From CAYQQK01 sp964420065 (lineage in GTDB: Bacteria; Bacillota; Dethiobacteria; DTU022), in contig CAYQQK010000006.1 in the NCBI GenBank assembly GCA_964420065.1, positions 33,102 through 97,101 on the forward strand: a stretch of DNA of 64,000 nucleotides, given 5' to 3'. Position numbers and translations under genes: made by a program. The notes under the pieces are model-generated. The model made no database searches. It worked only from the letters and a program-made list of their open reading frames with translations, and was not told the DNA's origin. The stretch's first letter is position 1; each line of letters starts with the position of its first letter. Shown piece after piece: positions 33,832-42,919 of the stretch.

Positions 33832-34587
33832 CTAGGGGGAGAGCACCAGCCGGTCGGCCAGGCGCGCATCGATGTAGCGCCCGCCGGCGGCGGGCCAGTA
33901 CGGCCGGCTGTACCAGACCAGTTCGATTTTCGCCTCCAGGTCACTGCAGTCGCCGAGGAATACCTGCAAACCGTCCATCGTAAAAAGAAGCAGATCTCCC
34001 GGATCACTCATGTTCAACTCGGATACCTCCAGCTCCGGAAACTGCGCCAGGGCTCGGAGAAACCGTTCCAGAGCCTGCCCCTGCTTCGGGCCCGGGATAG
34101 CCTGACCCGGGCTCACCGGCTGCGTCTTTGGACCCAAACCGGTTACCACCGGCAATTCACCGGAAAGGGGTTCCGGCCCCCCGAGCACAACCCCCTCCCG
34201 ATCTATCGTCCAGAACCCGCCCGCCGCCGCAACCACCGCAGCCGGCTCCCTCTCCTCGAGAGTAATGAAAACGGTCCGGGGAAAGGAACGCGTCACCGTG
34301 GCTCGGCGAACCAGGGGCAGCGCCTCCAGCCGCATTACGGCCCGCGTGGGGTTGAAAAGCCAGATGTTTTTCCCGACTTGAACCCCGGCCGCGGCGGCAA
34401 CCTGTTCCCGCCCCAGGACATGGTTCCCCGAGACGTGGATCTCTCGCACCGTGCACAGGGCCCGTCCACCCCAGAGAATGCCGGCCAGACAAAATCCCAC
34501 CAGCAAGATTCTACGCCGGGTCCGGCCGTTTGTTTTCTTTTCCGTATCCCGCCCGGTCACCACGCCGCAAGCGCCTCGCCGTTTCAC
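33832..34587 (-). CDS. ftsQ: cell division protein FtsQ/DivIB
   Basis: FtsQ/DivIB is a single-span division protein linking the Z-ring to septal wall synthesis. The 251-residue protein has a basic N-terminus, a membrane span (about 26-44), a POTRA domain (VREIHVSGNHVLGREQVAAAAGV ... IWLFNPTRAVMRLEALP) and a beta domain. Its ATG overlaps the murA stop as ATGA. The name FtsQ or DivIB is interchangeable in Firmicutes. Confidence 0.93.
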   Translation of the reverse strand: MKRRGACGVVTGRDTEKKTNGRTRRRILLVGFCLAGILWGGRALCTVREIHVSGNHVLGREQVAAAAGVQVGKNIWLFNPTRAVMRLEALPLVRRATVTRSFPRTVFITLEEREPAAVVAAAGGFWTIDREGVVLGGPEPLSGELPVVTGLGPKTQPVSPGQAIPGPKQGQALERFLRALAQFPELEVSELNMSDPGDLLLFTMDGLQVFLGDCSDLEAKIELVWYSRPYWPAAGGRYIDARLADRLVLSP

Positions 34588-35870
34588 AGGACCGCCTCCC
34601 GGGCGGGCTCGATCATCCCGGATCGCACGACCCGGGCGCCCAATTTTTGGAGAGTCCCGGAAAGATTTTCGTAGCCCCGATCGATATGATGAATCCCGGT
34701 TATCACACTTTCGCCCCGGGCAGCCAGGGCGGCCAGAACCAGTGACGCTCCGGCCCGCAAATCGGTTGCTTCCATTCTCGCGCCGTGCAAAAACGGCACC
34801 CCTTTCACGATGGCAATTCCTTCTTCTACGTAAATATGCGCCCCCATACGGGACAGGGCCGGCACATGACGGAAACGTTCCTTGAAGATATTTTCGACAA
34901 TGCTGCTGGTCCCACCGGCCAGAGCGAGTAAAACCATCAGCGGCGCCTGCAAATCGGTGGGAAAACCCGGGTACGGTTCGGTTCGGACCAGCGGCAAAGC
35001 CTTCAAAACCTCCGGACCACGCACGAAAATGCTGTTTTCACTTGCTTCAACTTCGACGTTGCACTGCCGCAGGATCCGGATCAGGGTCCGGTTATGCCCC
35101 GGTATGACCTCCTCCAGGTTCAGTTCGCCCCGGGTTGCGGCGGCAGCAAGAAGAAAAGTGCCGGTAGCGATGCGATCCGGGAAAACCCGGTACGACCCCC
35201 CCCCCAGGCCGGGCACCCCGTCAATAATGACGGTGGCACTCCCGGCGCCGCCAACCCGCGCCCCGATCGTGTTCAGAAAGTTCTGGAGATCTATTATTTC
35301 CGGCTCCCGCGCCGCATTATGGATCAACGTCCGCCCCCGGGCCAGGACGGCGGCCAGGATCAGGTTTTCGGTGGTGCCGACACTGGGGTAATCCAGGCAA
35401 ATCTCGGCCCCGCGGAGGCTCCCGCTCAATTCGATGTAGTTGCCCCATTTCTTTATCTTCGCCCCCAGGGCTCCCAGCCCGCGCAGGTGCAGATTGATTG
35501 GACGCGGCCCGATCGCACAGCCGCCCGGGTAACAGATCCGGGCCCGGCCCAGACGCGCCAGCAGAGGCCCGATCAGGAAGATACTGGATCGCATCTCCTG
35601 CATCAGCACATCGGGCACATGGTAACGTTCAACCTGATCGGTCCGCAGAAACACATCGGCACCGTTTTGTCGTACGCGCACCCCCAAACTGCTCAGGATC
35701 TGCAGCATGCTGCGCACATCGTTCAAAACAGGGACCTTTTCGAGGCAAATTTCCGCACGGCTGCAGTTAAGTAAAGAAGCGGCAAGAACCGGTAAAATTG
35801 AATTCTTGGCGCCGTGAACCTTCAACCTGCCCCGGAGGGGACGCCCCCCCTGAACAACCAGTTTATCCAC
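34584..35870 (-). CDS. murA: UDP-N-acetylglucosamine 1-carboxyvinyltransferase
   Basis: MurA commits UDP-GlcNAc to peptidoglycan synthesis with phosphoenolpyruvate. The 428-residue protein begins KLVVQGGRPLRGRLKVHGAKN, with the K22-N23 pair, and has the flexible-loop Cys118 in GGCAIG, the residue targeted by fosfomycin. The loop Cys is intact, so the enzyme should be fosfomycin-sensitive in principle. It starts 15 bp after murB and overlaps ftsQ by four bases. Confidence 0.97.
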   Translation of the reverse strand: MDKLVVQGGRPLRGRLKVHGAKNSILPVLAASLLNCSRAEICLEKVPVLNDVRSMLQILSSLGVRVRQNGADVFLRTDQVERYHVPDVLMQEMRSSIFLIGPLLARLGRARICYPGGCAIGPRPINLHLRGLGALGAKIKKWGNYIELSGSLRGAEICLDYPSVGTTENLILAAVLARGRTLIHNAAREPEIIDLQNFLNTIGARVGGAGSATVIIDGVPGLGGGSYRVFPDRIATGTFLLAAAATRGELNLEEVIPGHNRTLIRILRQCNVEVEASENSIFVRGPEVLKALPLVRTEPYPGFPTDLQAPLMVLLALAGGTSSIVENIFKERFRHVPALSRMGAHIYVEEGIAIVKGVPFLHGARMEATDLRAGASLVLAALAARGESVITGIHHIDRGYENLSGTLQKLGARVVRSGMIEPAREAVL

Positions 35871-35885
35871 CCGGTTCCACTCCCG

Positions 35886-36785
35886 TTAACTTTCTTCGCC
35901 GATGATGCGCACTTCCGGCTGCAGTTCGATCCCGAATTGCTTCCGCACCAGTTTTTGCACCGCCTCAATGAGGGCGATAATATCGGTTGCAGTAGCGCCG
36001 CCCCGGTTCACGATGAAATTGGCATGGCGTTCCGAAACCCGGGCCCCGCCGATCTGCATTCCCTTCCCTCCGGCCTCCTCGATCAGGCGGCCGGCCGGCC
36101 GGTCCGGGGGGTTGCGAAAAACACTGCCCGCGCTGGGCTGCCGGGGATGTCGCCGCAGACGCCGTTCAAGGAACGCTTCGACCCGGCTTTCCAGTTCAGC
36201 CGCATTTCCCGGCTGCAACTCCAGGGTTGCTTCAAGGACTACACCGGCACGGGCGAGACTGCTTCGGCGATACCCAAACCCGCACGCAGCCGCAGGCAGG
36301 CGGTGTTCCGCCCCGTTCCAATCCACCAGCACCACTTCCCGAACCAGGGAACCGACATAACCGCCAAACGCCCCGGCGTTCATCACCAGCGCCCCGCCCA
36401 GGCTCCCCGGAATGCCTCCGGCAAATTCCAGCCCCGCCAGACCCCGGCGTGCGGTGGCGCGAGCCAGGAAGGGCATCGGGCAGCCGGCGCCGGCCCGGGC
36501 CAGCGATCCTTTCCGGTGCAGGTACTGGAAAGGAAAGCCTATTTTCATCATGACCCCGCGCCAACCGCCTTCACGCACGAGCAGGTTCGTACCGTTACCG
36601 AAAACAAAGAGCGGCAACTCCTGCTCGCGACAAAACCGGATCACGGCGGCGACCTCGGCGGCATCCGCCGGGCTGACATAAAAGTCGGCTGGTCCGCCGG
36701 CTTTCCAGGAGGTATGTAGTGCCATCGGTTCGTCTAGTTTCACTCCGGCCTGAAGCAGCCGTTCCAGCTTCCCTGCCCGATCCAA
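35886..36785 (-). CDS. murB: UDP-N-acetylmuramate dehydrogenase
   Basis: MurB reduces UDP-GlcNAc enolpyruvate to UDP-MurNAc with NADPH and FAD. The 299-residue protein has the FAD-binding GNGTNLLVREGG and GIPGSLGGALVMNAGAFGG and the catalytic Ser in SVFRNP. TTG start with GGAGGAACA ahead. Its usual partner murC, normally between murG and murB, is missing from this cluster. Confidence 0.96.
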   Translation of the reverse strand: MDRAGKLERLLQAGVKLDEPMALHTSWKAGGPADFYVSPADAAEVAAVIRFCREQELPLFVFGNGTNLLVREGGWRGVMMKIGFPFQYLHRKGSLARAGAGCPMPFLARATARRGLAGLEFAGGIPGSLGGALVMNAGAFGGYVGSLVREVVLVDWNGAEHRLPAAACGFGYRRSSLARAGVVLEATLELQPGNAAELESRVEAFLERRLRRHPRQPSAGSVFRNPPDRPAGRLIEEAGGKGMQIGGARVSERHANFIVNRGGATATDIIALIEAVQKLVRKQFGIELQPEVRIIGEES

Positions 36786-36823
36786 GTCTGTTCCTCCATC
36801 GGCAGTTTATTTTATGCTCCGGA

Positions 36824-37942
36824 TCAGCCCGGTGCAACCCCGGCCTGTCGCGATTTTAACAGGTCCTGCAAGCAGCCGTGTATTTTGGCGGCGGCGTCGG
36901 GCACCCCCAAAGTCCGCCCCGCACGAGACATGGCCCGGAGTCTTTCCCCGGTCCCGTTGAACAGATCCGCCAGCTCCCGCCGCAGGCGGAGCGGGTTGAA
37001 TTCATGTTCTTCCACCAGCACCGCCGCACCGGCGCCGGCCAAAAGGCGGGCATTGAAATACTGGTGATTGTGCACCACGTTGGGCGACGGCACCAGCAGC
37101 GCCGGTATCCCCAGGGCGGTCAGCTCGGCCAGGGTCGTCGCCCCGCTCCGGGTCACTGCCAGGTCCGCCGCAGCCAGAGCGGCGGGCATGTCCTGCAGGT
37201 AGGGGTAAAGATAGACCCCTTGCGGCAAGCGACCCAATTCCCGGCACACCTCCCGGTAGTATATTTCCCCCGAAACATGGAGTAGCTGCATTCCCGGCGG
37301 CAACCAGCCCCGCTTCAAATAGTCGATCACAACCCGGTTGATCTGCGCCGCCCCGCGACTGCCACCGTAGACCAAAACTGTTCGGCGGGCCGGGTCCAGG
37401 TTCATCCGGCGGCACCCTTCTTCCCGGGTCAATGCCGCCACCTCGCCGGCGCGGGGATTACCGGTGAAAACCGTTCCGGCCCGTCGCGGGAAATAGGGCC
37501 GGGAAGCTTCAAAGGAGAGGCAAACCCGGCCGGCCAGGTGTGCCAGCCAGCGGTTGGCCAGACCCGGCCTAACGTTCTGTTCGTGAATCATCGCCGGCAT
37601 ACGCAGGGAAACGGCCGCCGCCACCACCGGAGCGGAAACATAGCCCCCGGTCCCGACCACCACCGCCGGACGGAAACGGGTCATGATCTTGCGGGCCCGG
37701 GCCAGCCCCCGTAAAAAATCACGTCCGGCCGGAAAGATGCTACCGATACGACGGCGATAGCCTGAAGCCGGGATGAAGGCCAGTTCAAACCCGGCAGCGG
37801 GGATGATCGTCCTTTCCAACCCCTCTTCCGTCCCGATAAAAAGCAATTCTATTTTCCGCTCCCGGCACCGCAGGTAACGGGCCAGAGCCAGGGCCGGATA
37901 AATATGACCTCCGGTCCCGCCGCCGCTCAAAACAACGCGCAT
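36824..37942 (-). CDS. murG: UDP-GlcNAc:MurNAc-pentapeptide-PP-undecaprenol GlcNAc transferase
   Basis: MurG converts lipid I to lipid II at the inner membrane. The 372-residue GT-B protein has the N-terminal loop GGGTGGHIYPALALA, the second motif VGTGGYVSAPVV and the UDP-GlcNAc-binding TRSGATTLAELTALGIPALLVP. ATG chosen with GGAGG five bases ahead; the longer start four codons earlier lacks an RBS. Confidence 0.96.
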   Translation of the reverse strand: MRVVLSGGGTGGHIYPALALARYLRCRERKIELLFIGTEEGLERTIIPAAGFELAFIPASGYRRRIGSIFPAGRDFLRGLARARKIMTRFRPAVVVGTGGYVSAPVVAAAVSLRMPAMIHEQNVRPGLANRWLAHLAGRVCLSFEASRPYFPRRAGTVFTGNPRAGEVAALTREEGCRRMNLDPARRTVLVYGGSRGAAQINRVVIDYLKRGWLPPGMQLLHVSGEIYYREVCRELGRLPQGVYLYPYLQDMPAALAAADLAVTRSGATTLAELTALGIPALLVPSPNVVHNHQYFNARLLAGAGAAVLVEEHEFNPLRLRRELADLFNGTGERLRAMSRAGRTLGVPDAAAKIHGCLQDLLKSRQAGVAPG

Positions 37943-37960
37943 TTCAGCCTCCATTGGCCC

Positions 37961-39067
37961 CTAGCGGTGGGCATATCTGGAGATATTTAGTAAAATACCG
38001 ATCCCGCACAAGGCGAAAAAAGCCGAACTCCCCCCCGCACTGATCAGAGGGAGGTTGAGCCCGGTCACCGGAACCGAGCCGGTAACGACAGCGACGTTCA
38101 GCAACACCTGAATGGCCAGGGCGGCGCTGATCCCGGCAGCAAGCAGGCTGCCGAAACTGTCCGGAGCGGCCAACGCGATCCGGATCCCCCGCCAGATCAG
38201 GATAAAAAAGAGCAGCAACACCGCTGTCGCCCCGACAAAACCGAGTTCTTCCCCGATCACGGCAAAAATGAAATCGTTGAACGGCTGGGGCAGGTAATAA
38301 AGCTTCTGGCGGCTCCGGCCCAGGCCGACGCCGAAAATATGACCCGGCCCGAGGGCAAAAAGGGACTGAATAATGTGGTAGCCATCCTTGACCGGATCCG
38401 CCCAGGGATCCCGGAAAGAGAGCAGCCGTTTCATGCGATACGGTGCGGCCATGGTCAGGCCGGCCAAAAGGGGAAGTGAAATCAGGCCCAGCCCGGCCAG
38501 TTGTTTCAACGGAATCCCGGCCATGAAAACGATCACCGCCACCGCCGCCACGATGATCAGACCGGTTCCCAGGTCGGGTTGGAAAAAAATAAGGACAAAG
38601 GATACCCCCGCCAGGGAAAGGGGGACGAAACTGCTCGACCAGAATTGATCCATACGGATGCTGCGGCTGCTCAGGTAGGCTGCCGCGAAGATAATAAAAG
38701 CAAGCTTGCTGAATTCCGACGGCTGCACGGTCACCGATCCGAAAATAAGCCAGCGCCGGGCCCCGTTGATCTCGTAGCCGATCTTGGGGATATAGATCAG
38801 CGCCAGGAAGATAAAATTGGCCAGCAGCAAAAAAAAGGAGAGGCGCCGCAGTTTCCAGTAGGGAAAGCGGGCCATAAAAAACATTCCCGCCAGGCCGAGC
38901 AGGTTCCACATGGCCTGGCGGCGTAAAAAGAAATATGGATCCTGCAAGCTCTCTTCGGCGATGATATAGCTGGCGCTAAAAACCATGACCAGGCCGAACG
39001 CCAGAAGAAGCAGTGTCACCAGAAGCAGAGCAAAGTCAGGATCATGCTGCGGTTGCTGCCTTTTCAT
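37961..39067 (-). CDS. ftsW: FtsW/SpoVE-type lipid II flippase/polymerase
   Basis: A SEDS protein of 368 residues with ten membrane spans, which polymerises lipid II together with the class B PBP. The motifs NLLGLAGMF, PSEFSKLAFI, FFQPDLGTGLI, GLGRSRQKLYYLPQPFNDFIFAVIGEELG and PLISAGGSSAFFALCGIGIL are characteristic. FtsW and SpoVE cannot be told apart here; only one SEDS gene is in this cluster. ATG overlaps the murD stop as ATGA, so this start beats the longer ORF. Confidence 0.95.
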   Translation of the reverse strand: MKRQQPQHDPDFALLLVTLLLLAFGLVMVFSASYIIAEESLQDPYFFLRRQAMWNLLGLAGMFFMARFPYWKLRRLSFFLLLANFIFLALIYIPKIGYEINGARRWLIFGSVTVQPSEFSKLAFIIFAAAYLSSRSIRMDQFWSSSFVPLSLAGVSFVLIFFQPDLGTGLIIVAAVAVIVFMAGIPLKQLAGLGLISLPLLAGLTMAAPYRMKRLLSFRDPWADPVKDGYHIIQSLFALGPGHIFGVGLGRSRQKLYYLPQPFNDFIFAVIGEELGFVGATAVLLLFFILIWRGIRIALAAPDSFGSLLAAGISAALAIQVLLNVAVVTGSVPVTGLNLPLISAGGSSAFFALCGIGILLNISRYAHR

Positions 39068-40455
39068 CCACCGTTCCTTTCCCCCGGCAGGGCGCAAACC
39101 AGTGTTTTAAACAACCGGCCTCTTTCTTCGTAATCTTTGAACATATCCCAACTGGCGCAGGCCGGAGAGAGGAGAACGAGATCACCGGGCACGGCCCGGC
39201 GCGAGGCGACGGCAACCGCTTCCTCCAGATTCGATACCCGGGTATAGGCGGCAAAACCGGCCTGATCCATGGCTGCGGCCATTTTCGGTGCCGTTTCCCC
39301 AAGCAAGATCAGAAACTTGACTTCCGCCCGGATCGCCTCCGCCAGGACGGAGAAATCGCCGCCCTTGTCTTTACCGCCAGCTATTAACATTTTCGGCCGC
39401 CCCGGGAAAGAATGCAGAGCTTTCAAGGTTGCTCCGGGATTGGTGCCCTTGGAATCGTTGATGTACTCCACCCCGCCTACAGTGACCACCCTTTCGATGC
39501 GGTGTTCCACCCCGCGAAAAGAGCGCAAGACCGGGGCAACCGCGGGCAAATCCGCCCCGGCGGCCCAGGCCGCCGCCGTGGCGGCGAGGGCGTTTTCAAG
39601 ATTATGTTCGCCCGGGAGGGCGATCTCCTCCAGAGCGCACACTTCTGTTTCACCCCGGGAATGAAAGTGTACCAGATGCCCTTTGCGCACCCCGAAACCG
39701 CGTTCGAGCGCCCCCGGCCCGAACCAGATCAGCTCGCCCTGGACCCGGTTCGCCAGGGAAGCCACCGCCGGATCGGCGGCGTTCAACACGGCGTAATCTC
39801 CGGCGTTCTGGTTTTCCAGAATACGACACTTGGCGGCAAAGTAACCTTCCAGGCTGCCGTGATAATCAAGATGGTCCTGATCAAAATTCAAGAAGACCGC
39901 CACGGCAACCCTGAAGCGGCAGATGTTTTCAAGTTGAAAGCTGCTCAGCTCGGCCGCGACAATTCCCCCCGGACCCGCCTTGAGAACGGCTTCACTCAAG
40001 GGCAGGCCGATATTGCCCGCAGCGACGACCGGCTCAAAACGGGCCTCCCGCAACATCTGCGCCAGAAGCATCGTGGTCGTCGTCTTGCCGTTGGTTCCGG
40101 TAACCCCCACCACCGGCACTTCCATACAAGCATATGCCAGTTCGATTTCAGATAAAACCGGGATGCCCCGGGCGGAGGCCCGGCGAAAAAGTTCCAGGTG
40201 CGGAGGCACGCCCGGGCTTTTGATCACGACTGCAACCTCTGCGGTGATCAGTTCCGGGCCCTGGCGGCCGGTCACCGCCTCGGTCCGGGGAATCCGGGCC
40301 AGCTCGGCCAGCTCCGCCGCCAGTGCCCCGGCCGGCTTCAGATCGGAAACGACGATCCGGCGCGCCCCGAGCCGCGAGGCCAGGCGGGCCGCAGCCAATC
40401 CGCTCCGGGCCAGGCCGGTAATGAGCACCTCCCGGTTGCGAATTTCGTCCAACAT
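39064..40455 (-). CDS. murD: UDP-N-acetylmuramoylalanine-D-glutamate ligase
   Basis: MurD adds D-glutamate to UDP-MurNAc-L-Ala. The 463-residue Mur ligase has the P-loop GVTGTNGKTTTT, the NIG and DQDHLDYHGS motifs and the C-terminal NDSKGTNPGAT. ATG before LDEIRNREVLITGLARSG chosen with AAAGGGG 11 bases ahead; the longer in-frame extension is not conserved. Confidence 0.96.
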   Translation of the reverse strand: MLDEIRNREVLITGLARSGLAAARLASRLGARRIVVSDLKPAGALAAELAELARIPRTEAVTGRQGPELITAEVAVVIKSPGVPPHLELFRRASARGIPVLSEIELAYACMEVPVVGVTGTNGKTTTTMLLAQMLREARFEPVVAAGNIGLPLSEAVLKAGPGGIVAAELSSFQLENICRFRVAVAVFLNFDQDHLDYHGSLEGYFAAKCRILENQNAGDYAVLNAADPAVASLANRVQGELIWFGPGALERGFGVRKGHLVHFHSRGETEVCALEEIALPGEHNLENALAATAAAWAAGADLPAVAPVLRSFRGVEHRIERVVTVGGVEYINDSKGTNPGATLKALHSFPGRPKMLIAGGKDKGGDFSVLAEAIRAEVKFLILLGETAPKMAAAMDQAGFAAYTRVSNLEEAVAVASRRAVPGDLVLLSPACASWDMFKDYEERGRLFKTLVCALPGERNGG

Positions 40456-40573
40456 GTTTTTGTTCCCCTTTACCCGGACAAACCGATCATTTTTAAATCC
40501 GACCCGAACCCGTTCCAGATTACCTGAGCGGTACCGGTTTTCCGGCGCCATTCGCCGCCCCCGTAAAAACTCC

Positions 40574-41539
40574 CTACATCAACCCCCGTAGATCAAACAA
40601 CACCGTCAGGCCAAGCAAAAAAGCAACCGACCAGAAACCGGTCACTACCTGCCATTCCGACCAACCTCGTAGTTCAAAGTGATGGTGCAGGGGGGCCATC
40701 AACAAAATGCGTTTGCCCGAAAGTTGAAAGCTGATTACCTGCAGGATCACGGAAAGGGCCTCGACTACAAAGACCCCGCCGATGATCAACAGATACAACT
40801 CGGTTTTGGTCAGTATCGCCACAGCGGCCAAAGCTCCTCCCAGGCCCAGGGAACCCGCGTCTCCCATGAAGATCCGGGCCGGGTGCAGGTTGTAGACCAG
40901 GAAACCGGTGCACCCCCCGATCAGAGCGCCGCAAAAAAGGGCCAGATCAAACTGGCTCCGGGCCAGAGCGATCAAAAGCAAGGTTAACAGGGCCACGATC
41001 GCCGTCCCCGTGGCCAGCCCGTCAATACCGTCGGTCAGGTTGACCGCATTGGTCGAGCCAAAAATAATCAGGAAGACCAGAACCGGATAAAACAGGCCCA
41101 GTTCAAGGGTGAGCGGAGTAAAGGGAATCTGGACCGCGGTCGAGTGACCGAGCCGTATCAAAGCGATACAAAAAACGGCGGCGATCAGCCCCTGGCCCAA
41201 AAGCTTGGTGCGAGCTTTCAGACCAAGAGAGCGGGATCGCGCCACCTTGGCATAATCGTCCAGCAAGCCGATCGCGGCGTTGGCCAGGGTCGCCAGGAGG
41301 GCCAGCAGTAACGGGGGCGAAGCCGGTACGCGCCAGAGCAGTACCGCTACCGCCGCAAGCAAAAACACAACCCCGCCCATGGTCGGGGTTCCGGCCTTGG
41401 CAAAATGCCGCCGCGGGCCATCCGCCCGGATCTGTTGTCCAAACTGCATCCGGCGGATCAGGCGGATGAACAGAGGGCACGTCCCGGCACTGACCACCAG
41501 GGAGGCGAAAATTACGCTCAAAATCACCGGCGGCTGCAC
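40574..41539 (-). CDS. mraY: phospho-N-acetylmuramoyl-pentapeptide transferase
   Basis: MraY makes lipid I from UDP-MurNAc-pentapeptide and undecaprenyl phosphate. The 321-residue protein has about ten membrane spans and the motifs GTPTMGG, DDYAKV (with the DD metal site), NAVNLTDGIDGLATG (NLTDG) and HHHFELRG. GTG start with AGGAGG nine bases ahead. Confidence 0.97.
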   Translation of the reverse strand: MQPPVILSVIFASLVVSAGTCPLFIRLIRRMQFGQQIRADGPRRHFAKAGTPTMGGVVFLLAAVAVLLWRVPASPPLLLALLATLANAAIGLLDDYAKVARSRSLGLKARTKLLGQGLIAAVFCIALIRLGHSTAVQIPFTPLTLELGLFYPVLVFLIIFGSTNAVNLTDGIDGLATGTAIVALLTLLLIALARSQFDLALFCGALIGGCTGFLVYNLHPARIFMGDAGSLGLGGALAAVAILTKTELYLLIIGGVFVVEALSVILQVISFQLSGKRILLMAPLHHHFELRGWSEWQVVTGFWSVAFLLGLTVLFDLRGLM

Positions 41540-41551
41540 CGGATCAACCTC

Positions 41552-42919
41552 CTATTCCAAAAGCGCCGTCACCACTAGTTCCATTTTTGCGCCCCGCGAC
41601 CCCTTGACCAGGATATACCATCCCGGCCCCGGGTTCAGTGCCAGAACCTGCTTCACCGCCGCGGCATGATCCGGGCAGGGATACGTTGTTAGACCCTCTT
41701 CCGCCGCTCCCGCCGCTGTTTCCCGGGCCGTTTCACCCACGGTTACAAGAGCGGCAACACCGCACCGGGCCGCATGCCATCCCACCTCCCGGTGCAGCTT
41801 TGTCGTTGCCGGGCCCAGTTCCAGCATTTCACCCAGAACCGCCACGCCCCGCCGGCCGGCCAGTTGCACCAAAACCTCCAAAGCGGCCTTGACCGACCCG
41901 GGGTTGGCATTGTAACTGTCATCGATCACGGTGAACCCTTTGGCGGCACGGAAGAGCTGCAGCCTCCCTCCGGTGATCCGACACGCCCACAGGGCCGAAG
42001 CGATCCGGTCGGGTGAAACCCCACAGAGGTAACCGACGGCAATGGCGGCCAGGGCATTGCAGACCATGTACTTTCCCGGAAGGTTCAACCGGAAGGGGTA
42101 TTCTTGTCCATCGGGGAAGCGCACCCGGAAGCTGCTTCCTTCTCCCTGATCAGACAGCTTTATGGTGCGGAAATCACCGCTTTCCAAACCATAATACCAA
42201 ACTTGTCCCGGAAAGCGCTTCCCCATCTCTCTAACCCACGGATCGTCCTTGTTCAGTACCGCTGTTCCGCCCGGCCCAAGCTGTCGGAGCAGCTCTTCCT
42301 TGGCCCGGGCGATCGCATCGATTGAACCAAGACCGCCGAGGTGAGCCTCGCCGATAACAGTGATCACGCCCATGGTCGGACGTGCAATCCGGGCCAGGAG
42401 CGCAATTTCCCCCGGGGCACTCATCCCCATTTCGCATATCGCCGCCCGGTGGGCGCCGGTCAATTCAAGCAGGGTCAGGGGCAACCCGATCTCATTGTTT
42501 AAATTTCCGGTAGTTTTCAAAACAGTCATTTCCGCCGCAAGGACGGCGGAAATCAGGTCCTTGGTCGTTGTTTTGCCGCAGCTTCCGGTCACGGCGACGA
42601 CCGGGAGACGAAAACGGGACCGGTGAGATGCCGCCGTCTGCTGCAAGGCCTGCAAAGGATCCGCAACACCGATCACCAGGACCCGTTCCGGAAAAGAAGG
42701 CAGGGGCCGAAGACCGTAAAAACAGCCGCAGGCGCCCCGGGCAAAAGCTTCCGAAACATGACGGTGACCGTCGCTATGCTCACCGGGCAGGGGCACAAAA
42801 AACTGGCCCGGCTGCAATGTCCGCGTATCGATCGAGAAACCGGATACCGCAACCCCCGGATCGCCTTGCAACAGTTTTCCCCCGGTAGCCTCCAGGATCG
42901 CACGTCCGGTGACAGGCAT
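41552..42919 (-). CDS. murF: UDP-N-acetylmuramoyl-tripeptide-D-Ala-D-Ala ligase
   Basis: MurF attaches D-Ala-D-Ala to the peptidoglycan precursor. The 455-residue Mur ligase has the P-loop GSCGKTTTKD, NNEIGLPLTLL, GMSAPGEIALLARI and the C-terminal VIDDSYNANPGSVKAAL. Its ATG overlaps the murE TAA by one base (TAATG). The ddl gene that supplies its dipeptide is not in this cluster. Confidence 0.97.
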   Translation of the reverse strand: MPVTGRAILEATGGKLLQGDPGVAVSGFSIDTRTLQPGQFFVPLPGEHSDGHRHVSEAFARGACGCFYGLRPLPSFPERVLVIGVADPLQALQQTAASHRSRFRLPVVAVTGSCGKTTTKDLISAVLAAEMTVLKTTGNLNNEIGLPLTLLELTGAHRAAICEMGMSAPGEIALLARIARPTMGVITVIGEAHLGGLGSIDAIARAKEELLRQLGPGGTAVLNKDDPWVREMGKRFPGQVWYYGLESGDFRTIKLSDQGEGSSFRVRFPDGQEYPFRLNLPGKYMVCNALAAIAVGYLCGVSPDRIASALWACRITGGRLQLFRAAKGFTVIDDSYNANPGSVKAALEVLVQLAGRRGVAVLGEMLELGPATTKLHREVGWHAARCGVAALVTVGETARETAAGAAEEGLTTYPCPDHAAAVKQVLALNPGPGWYILVKGSRGAKMELVVTALLE